From: Lacipirellulaceae bacterium
GTDB lineage: Bacteria; Planctomycetota; Planctomycetia; Pirellulales; Lacipirellulaceae
NCBI GenBank assembly: GCA_040218535.1
Contig: JAVJRG010000005.1
Span: 1,364,001 to 1,428,000 of the forward strand
Direction of reading: 5' to 3'
DNA: 64,000 nt
Below the pieces are notes generated by a model. It was not told where the DNA came from. It saw nothing but the letters and a program-made list of their open reading frames with translations, and made no database searches. The number at the start of each line of letters is the position of its first letter. Position 1 is the first letter of the stretch. This document shows, piece after piece, positions 52,453 through 59,930 of this stretch. The position numbers and the translations under genes are program-made.

Positions 52453-53754
52453 TTATGGCTTTGCTGCCGTTTGAACCGAGGGCTGTGCGTCGGGCGACTC
52501 CAGGCCCTCAGTGATCCGAACAAGTTGCCCCGAGGCGAGTCGGTGTTGTCCACGGACGATGACTTTCGTGAGATTAAGCTCCTCGCCATCGCAGATTGCA
52601 GGGACAACGACATGCTCTCCTTGATCGACCCAGTCGGTTAGTTCCACCTTACGAGCCCGATAGATGTCCGCTTTGCCGACCGACCAGTAGAGCATCTCAA
52701 GATCAACGGCTTCCTTGTCGACGGTGTAGAGGTAAGCTCTGTCCTGACGGTAAATCACCGCGAAAGTTGGGACTTCGTAACCCTCGACCCGATCGACCAC
52801 AAGTTGAGCCGTGGCGACCATGCCGGGGCGGAGGAGTCTCTCGTCGTTGGGGATTCGCACCTCGACTTCGAAGAGACTCGTTCGTGGATCGGCAACCTCC
52901 GCGATGTGATAGACCTCTCCTTCGAGCGTCGGCCAAGGGTTGCCGAAAGTGTCTTTGCCTTCGAGCTGAATATGCACGCGGAAGACGCGATCCTCTTGGG
53001 AGGTCGATTCACTGGCTTGTCGACTTTCGATCGCTCGCTGTCGCGCTTCGAGTTCACGAATACGTGACTCAGGGACGTTCAATACCAGAAGGACATCTTC
53101 GTTCTGAACCAGTTCGAACGCCATCTGTTGCATGGTGACGGTTTCGCCCGAATTGACCATGCGGCGGGAAATCGTAGCATCGACGGGCGCGCGTAGGGTA
53201 GCATCCTCGAGGTTTTTCGTAACGACTTCCAACTGCGAACGGGCCATCGCTTCGTCGGTTACCAGGCGTTGCAGTTGCGAATCGGTCACAGCGGCTGGGT
53301 TGCGTTCGCGGATCCTTTGTGAGCGCTTCAAATCAGAAGAGGCCTGCTCAAGTCGTGCGACTGCCTCGCCCCGTTGTGCGCGAAATACGCGGTCATCAAG
53401 CGTGGCTAGAACTTGACCCGCCTTGACACGATCACCTTCGTCGAGTGTTCTCCCCGATTCGCTATTGCCCAATGACGTCACGCGACCTGGGGATTCAAAC
53501 CCAATGGAAAAGGTTTCCCACGGCCGGATCTTCCCTGCGTAAGTCATGGTGACTTCGCAGACTTTGCGTTCCACCGAAGATATTGAGACCGGCGCTTTCG
53601 GTGCGGTGGAGACTGGGAGTTCTCGGACAACGGCAACTTGACTCTTGCCATTTGCCTTCCCACCACGACTCATTTGCCACATCACCCAGCCCGAGAAAAT
53701 CGTCAGTGCGATGAGCACCGCGTAGTGGAGAAACTTCTCGGTCAAACGCTTCAT
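52453..53754 (-). CDS. RND efflux adaptor (HlyD/AcrA-like membrane fusion protein)
   Basis: About 433 residues from ATG 53754; an in-frame GTG at 53799 is an alternative. N-terminal membrane anchor (8-30), then lipoyl halves (ESGRTLDEGDRVKAGQVLATLDDR and ATLRAPVDATISRRMVNSGETV) flanking a coiled coil (RAQRGEAVARLEQASSDLKR), then beta-barrel and membrane-proximal domains. It bridges the permease to an outer-membrane channel. It is 64 bases before the permease gene, forming a two-gene operon; no regulator gene is adjacent. Confidence 0.9.
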   Translation of the reverse strand: MKRLTEKFLHYAVLIALTIFSGWVMWQMSRGGKANGKSQVAVVRELPVSTAPKAPVSISSVERKVCEVTMTYAGKIRPWETFSIGFESPGRVTSLGNSESGRTLDEGDRVKAGQVLATLDDRVFRAQRGEAVARLEQASSDLKRSQRIRERNPAAVTDSQLQRLVTDEAMARSQLEVVTKNLEDATLRAPVDATISRRMVNSGETVTMQQMAFELVQNEDVLLVLNVPESRIRELEARQRAIESRQASESTSQEDRVFRVHIQLEGKDTFGNPWPTLEGEVYHIAEVADPRTSLFEVEVRIPNDERLLRPGMVATAQLVVDRVEGYEVPTFAVIYRQDRAYLYTVDKEAVDLEMLYWSVGKADIYRARKVELTDWVDQGEHVVVPAICDGEELNLTKVIVRGQHRLASGQLVRITEGLESPDAQPSVQTAAKP

Positions 53755-53870
53755 GGTTGCGAGGGTGGCTGGCTGAGGCGGGGGGTGACTGGCGGGCACG
53801 TTCTTCCATCATAAATCGGACGCCAGGTGGCGGCAATGCGAGCCAAAAGAAACGATGCGAAACAACCTGA

Positions 53871-53975
53871 TGTCATTCCGACGGGAGGCTCGCCGACCGA
53901 AGAATCTAGTGTGAACTCTTGTTCGGACGAGATTCCTTCCCGATGTCTCGGGACTGGGGCTCGCTCGGAATGACA
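53871..53975. repeat. 105-bp TGTCATTCCG...CGGAATGACA inverted repeat element
   Basis: Terminal TGTCATTCCG (53871-53880) and CGGAATGACA (53966-53975) are perfect inverted copies; inside, AGAATCT and AGATTCCTTCC face each other. I recall very similar sequences scattered in the genomes of many phyla. A damaged copy is at 49131-49155. Confidence 0.6.
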
Positions 53976-54002
53976 CGATGGTGACCAACTAGCAAGAGCC
54001 TA

Positions 54003-54704
54003 TCAAAGTCCCTCAAAAAGCGCCGAACCGATACGAACCAGAGTTGCCCCCTCGGCAATCGCAGTCTCGAAGTCGCCGGTCATACCCATTGAGAGTTCTG
54101 GAAGCTTCACGCGCCGGAATTCGGCAAAAAGCTTACCGCGTAGTTCCCGCAATGCGGCGAAGTTTTTCCGAGCGACATCGACACCCCCTTCGCGTGCGGC
54201 CATGGTCATGAGGCCTTGGACTTCCACATGCGGGTAATTCACGAGTGAACCAACAAGCTCGCGCGTTTGCTCTGCGGTGAGACCATGTTTTTCAGCGTCA
54301 CCCGAAGTGTTGACTTCAAGGAGGACTCGGCTGGTGTTGCCGCTCTGCGAGGCAGCTTTGTTGATCACCTTCAACAAGCGGGCACTATCGACGCTGTGGA
54401 TAAGATCCGCACAAGCAGCGGTGCGTGCGGCTTTGTTGCGTTGCAAGTGGCCGATGAGATGCCACTCGGCGTTTTGCAGCTCGTGTGCGTCGTGCTTTTC
54501 CCAGAGTTGCTGGGGCCGACTTTCGCCGAGAAGTTTTGCACCCGCGTTGAAGAGCGCAGCCGTTTCTTCGATACCGACGTATTTGCTGACGGCGACGATC
54601 TTTACTTCGTCAGCGTCGCGACCCGCCGCCTGGGCAGCTTCGGCAACGCGATCCTGCACGCGACGATAGTTGTCGGCGATGATTTGAGGGCTAGCTGCGT
54701 CCAT
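54003..54704 (-). CDS. YggS/PLPBP-family PLP-binding protein
   Basis: A 233-residue protein, the normal length for YggS. The PLP lysine is Lys41 in VKIVAVSKYV; further blocks are LGESRPQQLWEKH, EWHLIGHLQRNKA, IHSVDSARLL, VNTSGDAEKHG and the phosphate-binding C-terminal LSMGMTGDFETAIAEGATLVRIGSALF. It is a single-domain TIM-barrel PLP-homeostasis protein without known catalysis. ATG 54704 matches the family's length; a longer frame to 55100 runs antisense-like through the neighbour and is rejected. The preceding gene ends 17 bases earlier on the same strand. Confidence 0.95.
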   Translation of the reverse strand: MDAASPQIIADNYRRVQDRVAEAAQAAGRDADEVKIVAVSKYVGIEETAALFNAGAKLLGESRPQQLWEKHDAHELQNAEWHLIGHLQRNKAARTAACADLIHSVDSARLLKVINKAASQSGNTSRVLLEVNTSGDAEKHGLTAEQTRELVGSLVNYPHVEVQGLMTMAAREGGVDVARKNFAALRELRGKLFAEFRRVKLPELSMGMTGDFETAIAEGATLVRIGSALFEGL

Positions 54705-54721
54705 ATTCGAGGAGGAGTCCG

Positions 54722-56611
54722 CTACCGACCATCGATTTCGATGAGCTCTTCCGCCTCGCCCTCGGGTGCTAAGAATCGCGCGACGAAAAACTCCGAAGAG
54801 ATGTTTTGACCGATGAAGGTGCGATTCGCTGTGTCGGCTAAAGAGCGATACATGACCCACTGATCCTTCCCACACTGTGCACGAAATGCGACGGCCACAT
54901 CGCGGCTGACTGTCTCTAACGATTCGGCAACCGTGAGTTGCCGCCAGGTACATTCCTTTTGGGCGCGGCGTGGATTCAAATCGATGAACAGTGGTGCGCA
55001 AATCGCTTCGAGTGGTTGTTGTTGACGGAGAGTCAATTGAGTTGGCTTGTCTTCTTCGACCTCGGCAACCAGCGTTCCGCCGCGCGGATCGACACGCCAT
55101 TCTGGAAGTGCCAGTGGAAGAACTTTGCCAATGGCTTTCTCGCTAACAAGCAGTCCCTCGCGCGTTTCGCTGTTCGGTTCGAAGGCGACTCCCTCGGCCA
55201 ACGGCAGGCTCCATGTGTGAGTGATGAGGTCAGCCTGCGGACGCATCACGTTGTCTGCGAGCAGTAAGAAGTCGTCATCGCGAGCCAACAGGATTTGTCG
55301 CTCAAGCGTTCCGCCTCCGACGAGATCAATGGAGAGCTCTAGGTAGTCCACCTCCTCGTCGCTGAACCAGCAAACCTCTTCCCAAGTTCCCGTGGGGCGG
55401 AGGAGTGTACCGTCCGCTTCGCTGCCAAAGTCCCAGGGGCCCGCGAACAAGGTGCGTCCGCCGGCTGAAACCTCAAGCTGGATTGCGGAACCCGAAAAGT
55501 CGACAGCCACACGAGCCGCTTTCCGCGACCAATTGGTGCGTAAGATCGCAAGCCCGGCCCACTCGCAGCGATCAGCCGTTTCCGGTAGGGCCGCGTTCTT
55601 CTTGATCTTTGGATCGGAGTAGATCTTTTTTCCCAAAGACTCGGTCGCCGCTGACCGATCAGCCGCGTCGCCGGCGAGGTCGAGCATCGTGGCGACGAAA
55701 TCTTTTTCCCAGGCGACCTCCTTCGCGGCAAGTAACTGCGAGCCGTCAGCTCGTGTCCAGCGTAGCGCTTGGGTAACGCTCCAGGCGTACTGCGCGGCGG
55801 CACTGGCCGACCAAGCATTCTTCTTGAACGTTTCGCCGATGATTGCCGAACGGGTCCAACTCGCCAACAGAGGTCGCCAAACGGTGAGCAGTGTTCCGTG
55901 GCAAAGTCCCTCGCCGTTGAGCACTTCTTCAAGGTTCGTTGTGAGACGTTCTCGCGCTTCGCTGCGCAAATCGTGCAACGGTTTCATTTCAGGAAACAGA
56001 TAGGCGAGTGTTAGCGGAAGTTCACCGGCAACTAATTGTTGTGCAAGTGTCTTCTCCGGCGGGAGGTCGAGATCCGTCTGCCAAGAGCTGGCGGCAACGG
56101 CGGTTTCGTACAAGGCGTCGAGCGCCTGCCACCAAATTTCTCCGTCTAAGTCGGAGGCGACCTCGGGCAGAATCCTTGCAACCGCCAGCGAAGCCAAAGC
56201 GGCGTCAAAACTCTGCGGCAGTTCTCGATAGTCTTTCAACCACGACTGGACTGCTGTTTCAGCTCGCCGGAGCGACTTGCCTTTCAACCCGGACTTCCCT
56301 GCCTTGAGCGACTCGTCATTCGCCTTCAATAGCGCTAGAGTCGTAGGAGCAAGTGACTCTCGATTCAATCCCCAGCCTAGCGGCGATTGCGAAAGCGTCC
56401 TTCGATAGAGTTCAGTTGACTTCAGTGTTTTGCGGACCTGCAGGTGTTTCTTCCAGGGGCTATCTTTGCTCTCGGGTGCTTCTTTCGCCTTCTTCGGAGC
56501 GGCCCGTCGCCAAAACTTTGCCTGGCTTGCTGAAGCAAGTAGGTTCGGGGTGCCGTTGGAATGTTTCACGGCCCCGTTGGTCGAGTTGGTTGGAACTAAG
56601 GTTTGTGACAT
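54722..56611 (-). CDS. Large protein, conserved-looking, possible heparinase-like architecture
   Basis: A 629-residue protein. The first 50 residues are basic and low in structure. Residues about 60-360 are helical, with the repeated long helices of an alpha/alpha toroid; residues about 370-620 change to a beta-sandwich pattern (VAVDFSGSAIQLEVSAGGRTLF, LELSIDLVGGGTLERQ, TLVAEVEEDKPTQL). This order resembles polysaccharide-lyase/heparinase II/III-type proteins, but I see no decisive catalytic motif, and no signal peptide is evident. A cytoplasmic uncharacterised planctomycete protein is as likely. It precedes the YggS gene on the same strand by 17 bases. Confidence 0.65.
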   Translation of the reverse strand: MSQTLVPTNSTNGAVKHSNGTPNLLASASQAKFWRRAAPKKAKEAPESKDSPWKKHLQVRKTLKSTELYRRTLSQSPLGWGLNRESLAPTTLALLKANDESLKAGKSGLKGKSLRRAETAVQSWLKDYRELPQSFDAALASLAVARILPEVASDLDGEIWWQALDALYETAVAASSWQTDLDLPPEKTLAQQLVAGELPLTLAYLFPEMKPLHDLRSEARERLTTNLEEVLNGEGLCHGTLLTVWRPLLASWTRSAIIGETFKKNAWSASAAAQYAWSVTQALRWTRADGSQLLAAKEVAWEKDFVATMLDLAGDAADRSAATESLGKKIYSDPKIKKNAALPETADRCEWAGLAILRTNWSRKAARVAVDFSGSAIQLEVSAGGRTLFAGPWDFGSEADGTLLRPTGTWEEVCWFSDEEVDYLELSIDLVGGGTLERQILLARDDDFLLLADNVMRPQADLITHTWSLPLAEGVAFEPNSETREGLLVSEKAIGKVLPLALPEWRVDPRGGTLVAEVEEDKPTQLTLRQQQPLEAICAPLFIDLNPRRAQKECTWRQLTVAESLETVSRDVAVAFRAQCGKDQWVMYRSLADTANRTFIGQNISSEFFVARFLAPEGEAEELIEIDGR

Positions 56612-56790
56612 TGTCTCAAGCGTCGAGTTCTGGCTAGTATCAGGGGCAAACGTTACTGAGAGTCGCTGAAGTGCCTACTATGTTGTTTCACTTATCCGAT
56701 GGCAAGGATTTTACCGCGCAGATGGGTAATTCTCCCAGGGGCTAGGGGTATGAAATCTTCGGGTGCCTTTAACTCAGGGCGAGCGTGATT

Positions 56791-56799
56791 TGATAGAAT
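56791..56799 (+). promoter_or_regulatory. Extended -10 promoter-like word before the YdjY gene
   Basis: TGATAGAAT has the TGn-TAGAAT form, 66 bases before the ATG at 56865. No good -35 is seen. Confidence 0.35.
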
Positions 56800-56864
56800 G
56801 TGAGAGCCGTTTCGTCGTGTGGTGGCGATCTCTCCCAGCTCAGATTCATTAGGAAGTATGGCTC

Positions 56865-57752
56865 ATGGAACGAATCAACGAACTGCGATTAGCCTGGCTG
56901 GTCGTTCTCTGCTGCTTGCTCAGTCTTGCACCAGTAAACGCTGACGAAGCCGAGCAAGCGCATGTTGCGCTCGTTGCCGAAGGCGAAGCTGAGCCGCTGG
57001 AAGATGCCATCGATTTTTCACCTGCGGAGAGACCCAGATTGCCAGACCCGGTTGGTGCCGTTCTACTAGTTCCGCCTACGGAGCCAGACCGCGTGTGGGT
57101 CGATAAAAAGAAGCGGTCGGTGATCGTCGATGGCTATGTGACACTTCAAGAGGGCTATCTGGAAATGTTCGCCTGCATCGCGGGCACCAAAGAGCATGAA
57201 GCAGTGGTCTCGCTCGAATCGCGAGCTTTTCTCATGCACACGGGGCTGCTTGCCGTGGGAGCGAAGCCGGGCAAGACAGCGATCTACCTGCCCGAGTTAC
57301 GTCCCGTTTTGGCGTTCGACTTTTTTTTCTCCGACATTGCCACCGCGTATTCGACGCCCCAGTTTTTCCCTCCCACAGGAACGGAGATTGAGGTCACCGT
57401 TCACTGGCTCGACCGAGAGGGCGTGTGGCAACAGGCCCGCGCGCAGGATTGGGTGATCGACGGCAATACGGACAAACCGATGACCCAACCCTGGGTGTTC
57501 GCCGGCAGCGGTTTCTGGAAAGACGAACAAACCGGCAAGGAACACTACCTGGCCGAATCAGGTGATGTGATTTGCGTCAGCAACTTCAGCACGGCAATGC
57601 TCGACGTGCCAATTGAGAGCAGCCAGCAGAACGATGGGCTCATCTTTACTGCGAATCCGAAGAAGGTGCCGCCGTTGGGGACGCCGATTCGGTTGGTGTT
57701 GACGCCGAAGTTTGTTCAGGAGCAGGGAAGTGACAGTGAAGCCAATAACTAA
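56865..57752 (+). CDS. Exported YdjY-domain protein
   Basis: A 295-residue protein. N-terminal signal peptide (hydrophobic core LAWLVVLCCLLSLAPV, cleavage after VNA). A variable acidic stretch precedes the YdjY domain, which starts near residue 75: VWVDKKKRSVIVDGYVTLQEGYLEMFAC, AVVSLESRAFLMHTGLLAVGAKPG, then IEVTVHWLDREGVWQQARAQDWV and PWVFAGSGFWKDEQTGKEHYLA. The domain is widespread in planctomycetes and of unknown function. The gene overlaps the start of the next small gene. Confidence 0.9.
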   Translation: MERINELRLAWLVVLCCLLSLAPVNADEAEQAHVALVAEGEAEPLEDAIDFSPAERPRLPDPVGAVLLVPPTEPDRVWVDKKKRSVIVDGYVTLQEGYLEMFACIAGTKEHEAVVSLESRAFLMHTGLLAVGAKPGKTAIYLPELRPVLAFDFFFSDIATAYSTPQFFPPTGTEIEVTVHWLDREGVWQQARAQDWVIDGNTDKPMTQPWVFAGSGFWKDEQTGKEHYLAESGDVICVSNFSTAMLDVPIESSQQNDGLIFTANPKKVPPLGTPIRLVLTPKFVQEQGSDSEANN

Positions 57753-58209
57753 ACGTCAGTTTGATAGAATCGCGTGTGAGCTATTTGGGACAATACTGAG
57801 TCCACATGGGTTCTCCTGCGAGGATTCCATGCATTGCACTTTCGTACGTAAGATCAGTGAGGATGTCTTGCACATAGTTCTACCGGATCCAGGAACTCGA
57901 TGTGCATGGTACGATGTGAATGTGTTTCCTACTTCACCGAGATTCTACGACGACTTCGCTCAAACATATCCCGATAATCTTGGGTTTACGCTCGACTCCT
58001 GGTCTAAGCTGAGTGAAACAGCAGGCGTCGGAATGGATCAGCAACGATTCAACTGTAAATACGAATCTAATATGCGTAATCGGTTTGCACAGACTGTCGC
58101 TGGACTCCTAGAGAATGTCGCAGTTCCGTTCTTAGACAGAATACGAACTTACAATGATATTCTTCCACTTTTACGGGGGCCATTCGCTCGCTTTCGAGAT
58201 GGCGAATAA
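57730..58209 (+). CDS. Small soluble protein of unknown function, compositionally unlike its neighbours
   Basis: About 159 residues from GTG 57730 (AGGAGCAGGGAA upstream); a second GTG at 57736 and a TTG at 57712 are alternatives. The start lies inside the end of the YdjY gene. The pattern (F-D-R-I-A-C-E-L-F-G ... L-S-P-H-G-F, then strands and W-Y-D-V-N-V-F) loosely recalls DUF4304-type proteins, some of which are immunity or anti-toxin-like; this is weak. The coding DNA is visibly more A/T-rich and uses rarer codons than its neighbours, suggesting transfer. No toxin partner is adjacent. Confidence 0.55.
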   Translation: MTVKPITKRQFDRIACELFGTILSPHGFSCEDSMHCTFVRKISEDVLHIVLPDPGTRCAWYDVNVFPTSPRFYDDFAQTYPDNLGFTLDSWSKLSETAGVGMDQQRFNCKYESNMRNRFAQTVAGLLENVAVPFLDRIRTYNDILPLLRGPFARFRDGE

Positions 58210-58385
58210 GAAAACGACGGGTTTGGAGTTTCTTACCGTTGTAAAGGCGCGACGACAATAAGGATTTGCGGCGTCAGTGTTATCTAGGTCTCAATTAGTT
58301 TGGCTTGAACGTGCCACGTATCGGCCTCGTTAATGTCCCGTCGGTTGGTTGCCTCTTTGCTCGGCCGATGGTCAAGCTTGCGAAC

Positions 58386-58463
58386 CTACCCAGGGCTGCG
58401 ACCACACTCGCTTATGCTCGTGATGGTCTTGCCCTGGGCTATGGTAGTTGCGCCCCTTCGGGG
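58386..58463. repeat. Intergenic element with CCCAGGGC/GCCCTGGG arms and a GCCCCTTCGGGGC hairpin
   Basis: TACCCAGGGC (58386-58395) faces GCCCTGGGCTA (58430-58440), and GCCCC-TTC-GGGGC (58451-58463) follows. I recall near-identical sequences in intergenic DNA of many bacteria. The 290-base gap 58210-58498 otherwise holds nothing I can name; the small frame over the element is not protein-like. Confidence 0.55.
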
Positions 58464-58498
58464 CTGAATCGATTAGTAACCGAAGCGTGATGCCTTTG

Positions 58499-59776
58499 CT
58501 ACTGCACCGCCAACCCCGTCTTCCCATCACTCACATCAAACGAATAGAGCAAATCCTGATCTCGCAGATACAGCCTGCCGTTGCTCACAACGGGCTGCGT
58601 CCAAATGCGGCCTTTGTCTTTGCGGATTTCGCTGAGCGGGCTTAGGGTGAAACGGCCGTGTTCTTTCCAGCCTTCGGGTGAGGCATCGGCAAGGACGGCG
58701 ATCCCCTCGTCTTTGCTGAAGCAGTAGAGACGGTTGTCGGCGTAGGCGATTGAGCCTTTGCCGAGGGCTTCTCGTTCGCGCCAGACGGACTTGCCGCTGA
58801 GGAAATCTTGGCAGACCCAGCCGACTTTGTCGGAGTGACCAAAAAGATGGTCGCCGATCAGGACAACGCCACCGTGGTGGTTTTTCATCACCTTGTTGTC
58901 GTAGGCAACGTCAACGTTGTACTGAGCGTCAATAGAAACGAGCATGCTGCCGACGCCGTAGCCGCTGGTGAAGTAGACGTGATTGTCACGCAGGATGGGC
59001 GTCGGAACAACGGCCACGCGCCCTGGCCAGGGAGTCTGCCAAAGCATGTCACCGGTCGCCGCATCAACGCCGACGCCTTTGTCGACCAGCAGTTGAACGA
59101 TTTCCGCCTTGCCGTTTCGCTGGGTGAGCATGGTGGATGAATAGTGGGCGCCTGAGGTGAGCTCAGCGGACTGCCAGACGAGCTCGCCGGTTGACTTGTC
59201 GAGCGCGACGATCGCTCCTTCCTTGCCACCAGGAGTGACGATGACATGCCCTTGGTGAATCAACGGCGACTCACTGTAACCCCAGAAAGGCGGTCCTTTC
59301 GAACCCAAGTCAACCATCGACTTCTGCCAGACCAGCTCGCCCGAAGGTGCTTCCACACAAATGAGATTGCCTTGCGCACCAAGTGCGTAGATACGATCTC
59401 CATCAACGGTCGGCGTACTGCGAGGTCCATTCCCCCAGCCGTTTTCAAATTCAGTCCCGATGTCGGTGAACCAAAGCTCCTCGCCGGAGTTCGTGTTTAA
59501 CGCAATCAGTTTCTCGACACCATCGCGTGAGCCGAGGATGTAAATCCGGTCTCCAACAACCGCCGGGCCCGAATAGCCAATGCCGCAATCCTTAAAAACC
59601 CATTTCTGCGGCGGCCCCGCTGCGGGCCACTCTTGGAGCAGGCCGGTTTCCTTCGAGACTCCATCGCGTCGCGGCCCGCGCCATTGGGGCCAATCTTCGG
59701 CTTGAAGGTTTGTTGTGAGTGCTAGGAAGAGCAGGGAGATAGAAAAAAAGTACTGCTTCGAGTAGGCGGGCGGCAT
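58499..59776 (-). CDS. Exported PQQ-binding-like beta-propeller protein
   Basis: About 425 residues from ATG 59776 (GGAGAGACC upstream). A signal peptide (QYFFSISLLFLALTTNLQA, cleavage before EDWPQW) leads to WPQWRGPRRDGVSKETGLL, the standard start of planctomycete PQQ-like propellers. Blades with the repeating pattern G-x-L-x-A-L-D-x-x-T-G-E-x-x-W follow (YILGSRDGVEKLIALNTNSGEELW; IVALDKSTGELVW). No catalytic residues for a quinoprotein dehydrogenase are apparent, so it is more likely a structural or binding protein than an enzyme. An in-frame upstream reading to 59821 precedes the signal peptide. Confidence 0.88.
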   Translation of the reverse strand: MPPAYSKQYFFSISLLFLALTTNLQAEDWPQWRGPRRDGVSKETGLLQEWPAAGPPQKWVFKDCGIGYSGPAVVGDRIYILGSRDGVEKLIALNTNSGEELWFTDIGTEFENGWGNGPRSTPTVDGDRIYALGAQGNLICVEAPSGELVWQKSMVDLGSKGPPFWGYSESPLIHQGHVIVTPGGKEGAIVALDKSTGELVWQSAELTSGAHYSSTMLTQRNGKAEIVQLLVDKGVGVDAATGDMLWQTPWPGRVAVVPTPILRDNHVYFTSGYGVGSMLVSIDAQYNVDVAYDNKVMKNHHGGVVLIGDHLFGHSDKVGWVCQDFLSGKSVWREREALGKGSIAYADNRLYCFSKDEGIAVLADASPEGWKEHGRFTLSPLSEIRKDKGRIWTQPVVSNGRLYLRDQDLLYSFDVSDGKTGLAVQ

Positions 59777-59902
59777 GCGGGGTCTCTCCTCCGTGGGAAT
59801 TGGCAGGTCCCTAGCTGGCAAGCTACCTTGCAGCTAAGGCGTCTACAAATTACCACGGAGCGGTCGCGCGGTGCAACGCGTCGATTAGCAGAATCCTATC
59901 CT

Positions 59903-59924
59903 TGTCATCCGTGCAATCCGTGGC
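59903..59924. repeat. Single CATCCGTG-type arm
   Basis: TGTCATCCGTGCAATCCGTG is one arm of the family at 15599-15678, lying six bases after the stop of the large gene. No facing arm is seen in the 150-base gap. Confidence 0.55.
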
Positions 59925-59930
59925 CAATTC

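Noticed and set aside
54705-55100. N-terminal extension of the YggS-type protein
   Set aside because: It would run inside the preceding gene in another frame, with Arg/Ser/His-rich residues; ATG 54704 gives the exact family length.
58305-58490. 61-codon open frame in the gap before the PQQ-propeller gene
   Set aside because: It mainly translates the GCCCTGGG/GCCCCTTCGGGGC repeat element and has no support as a gene.
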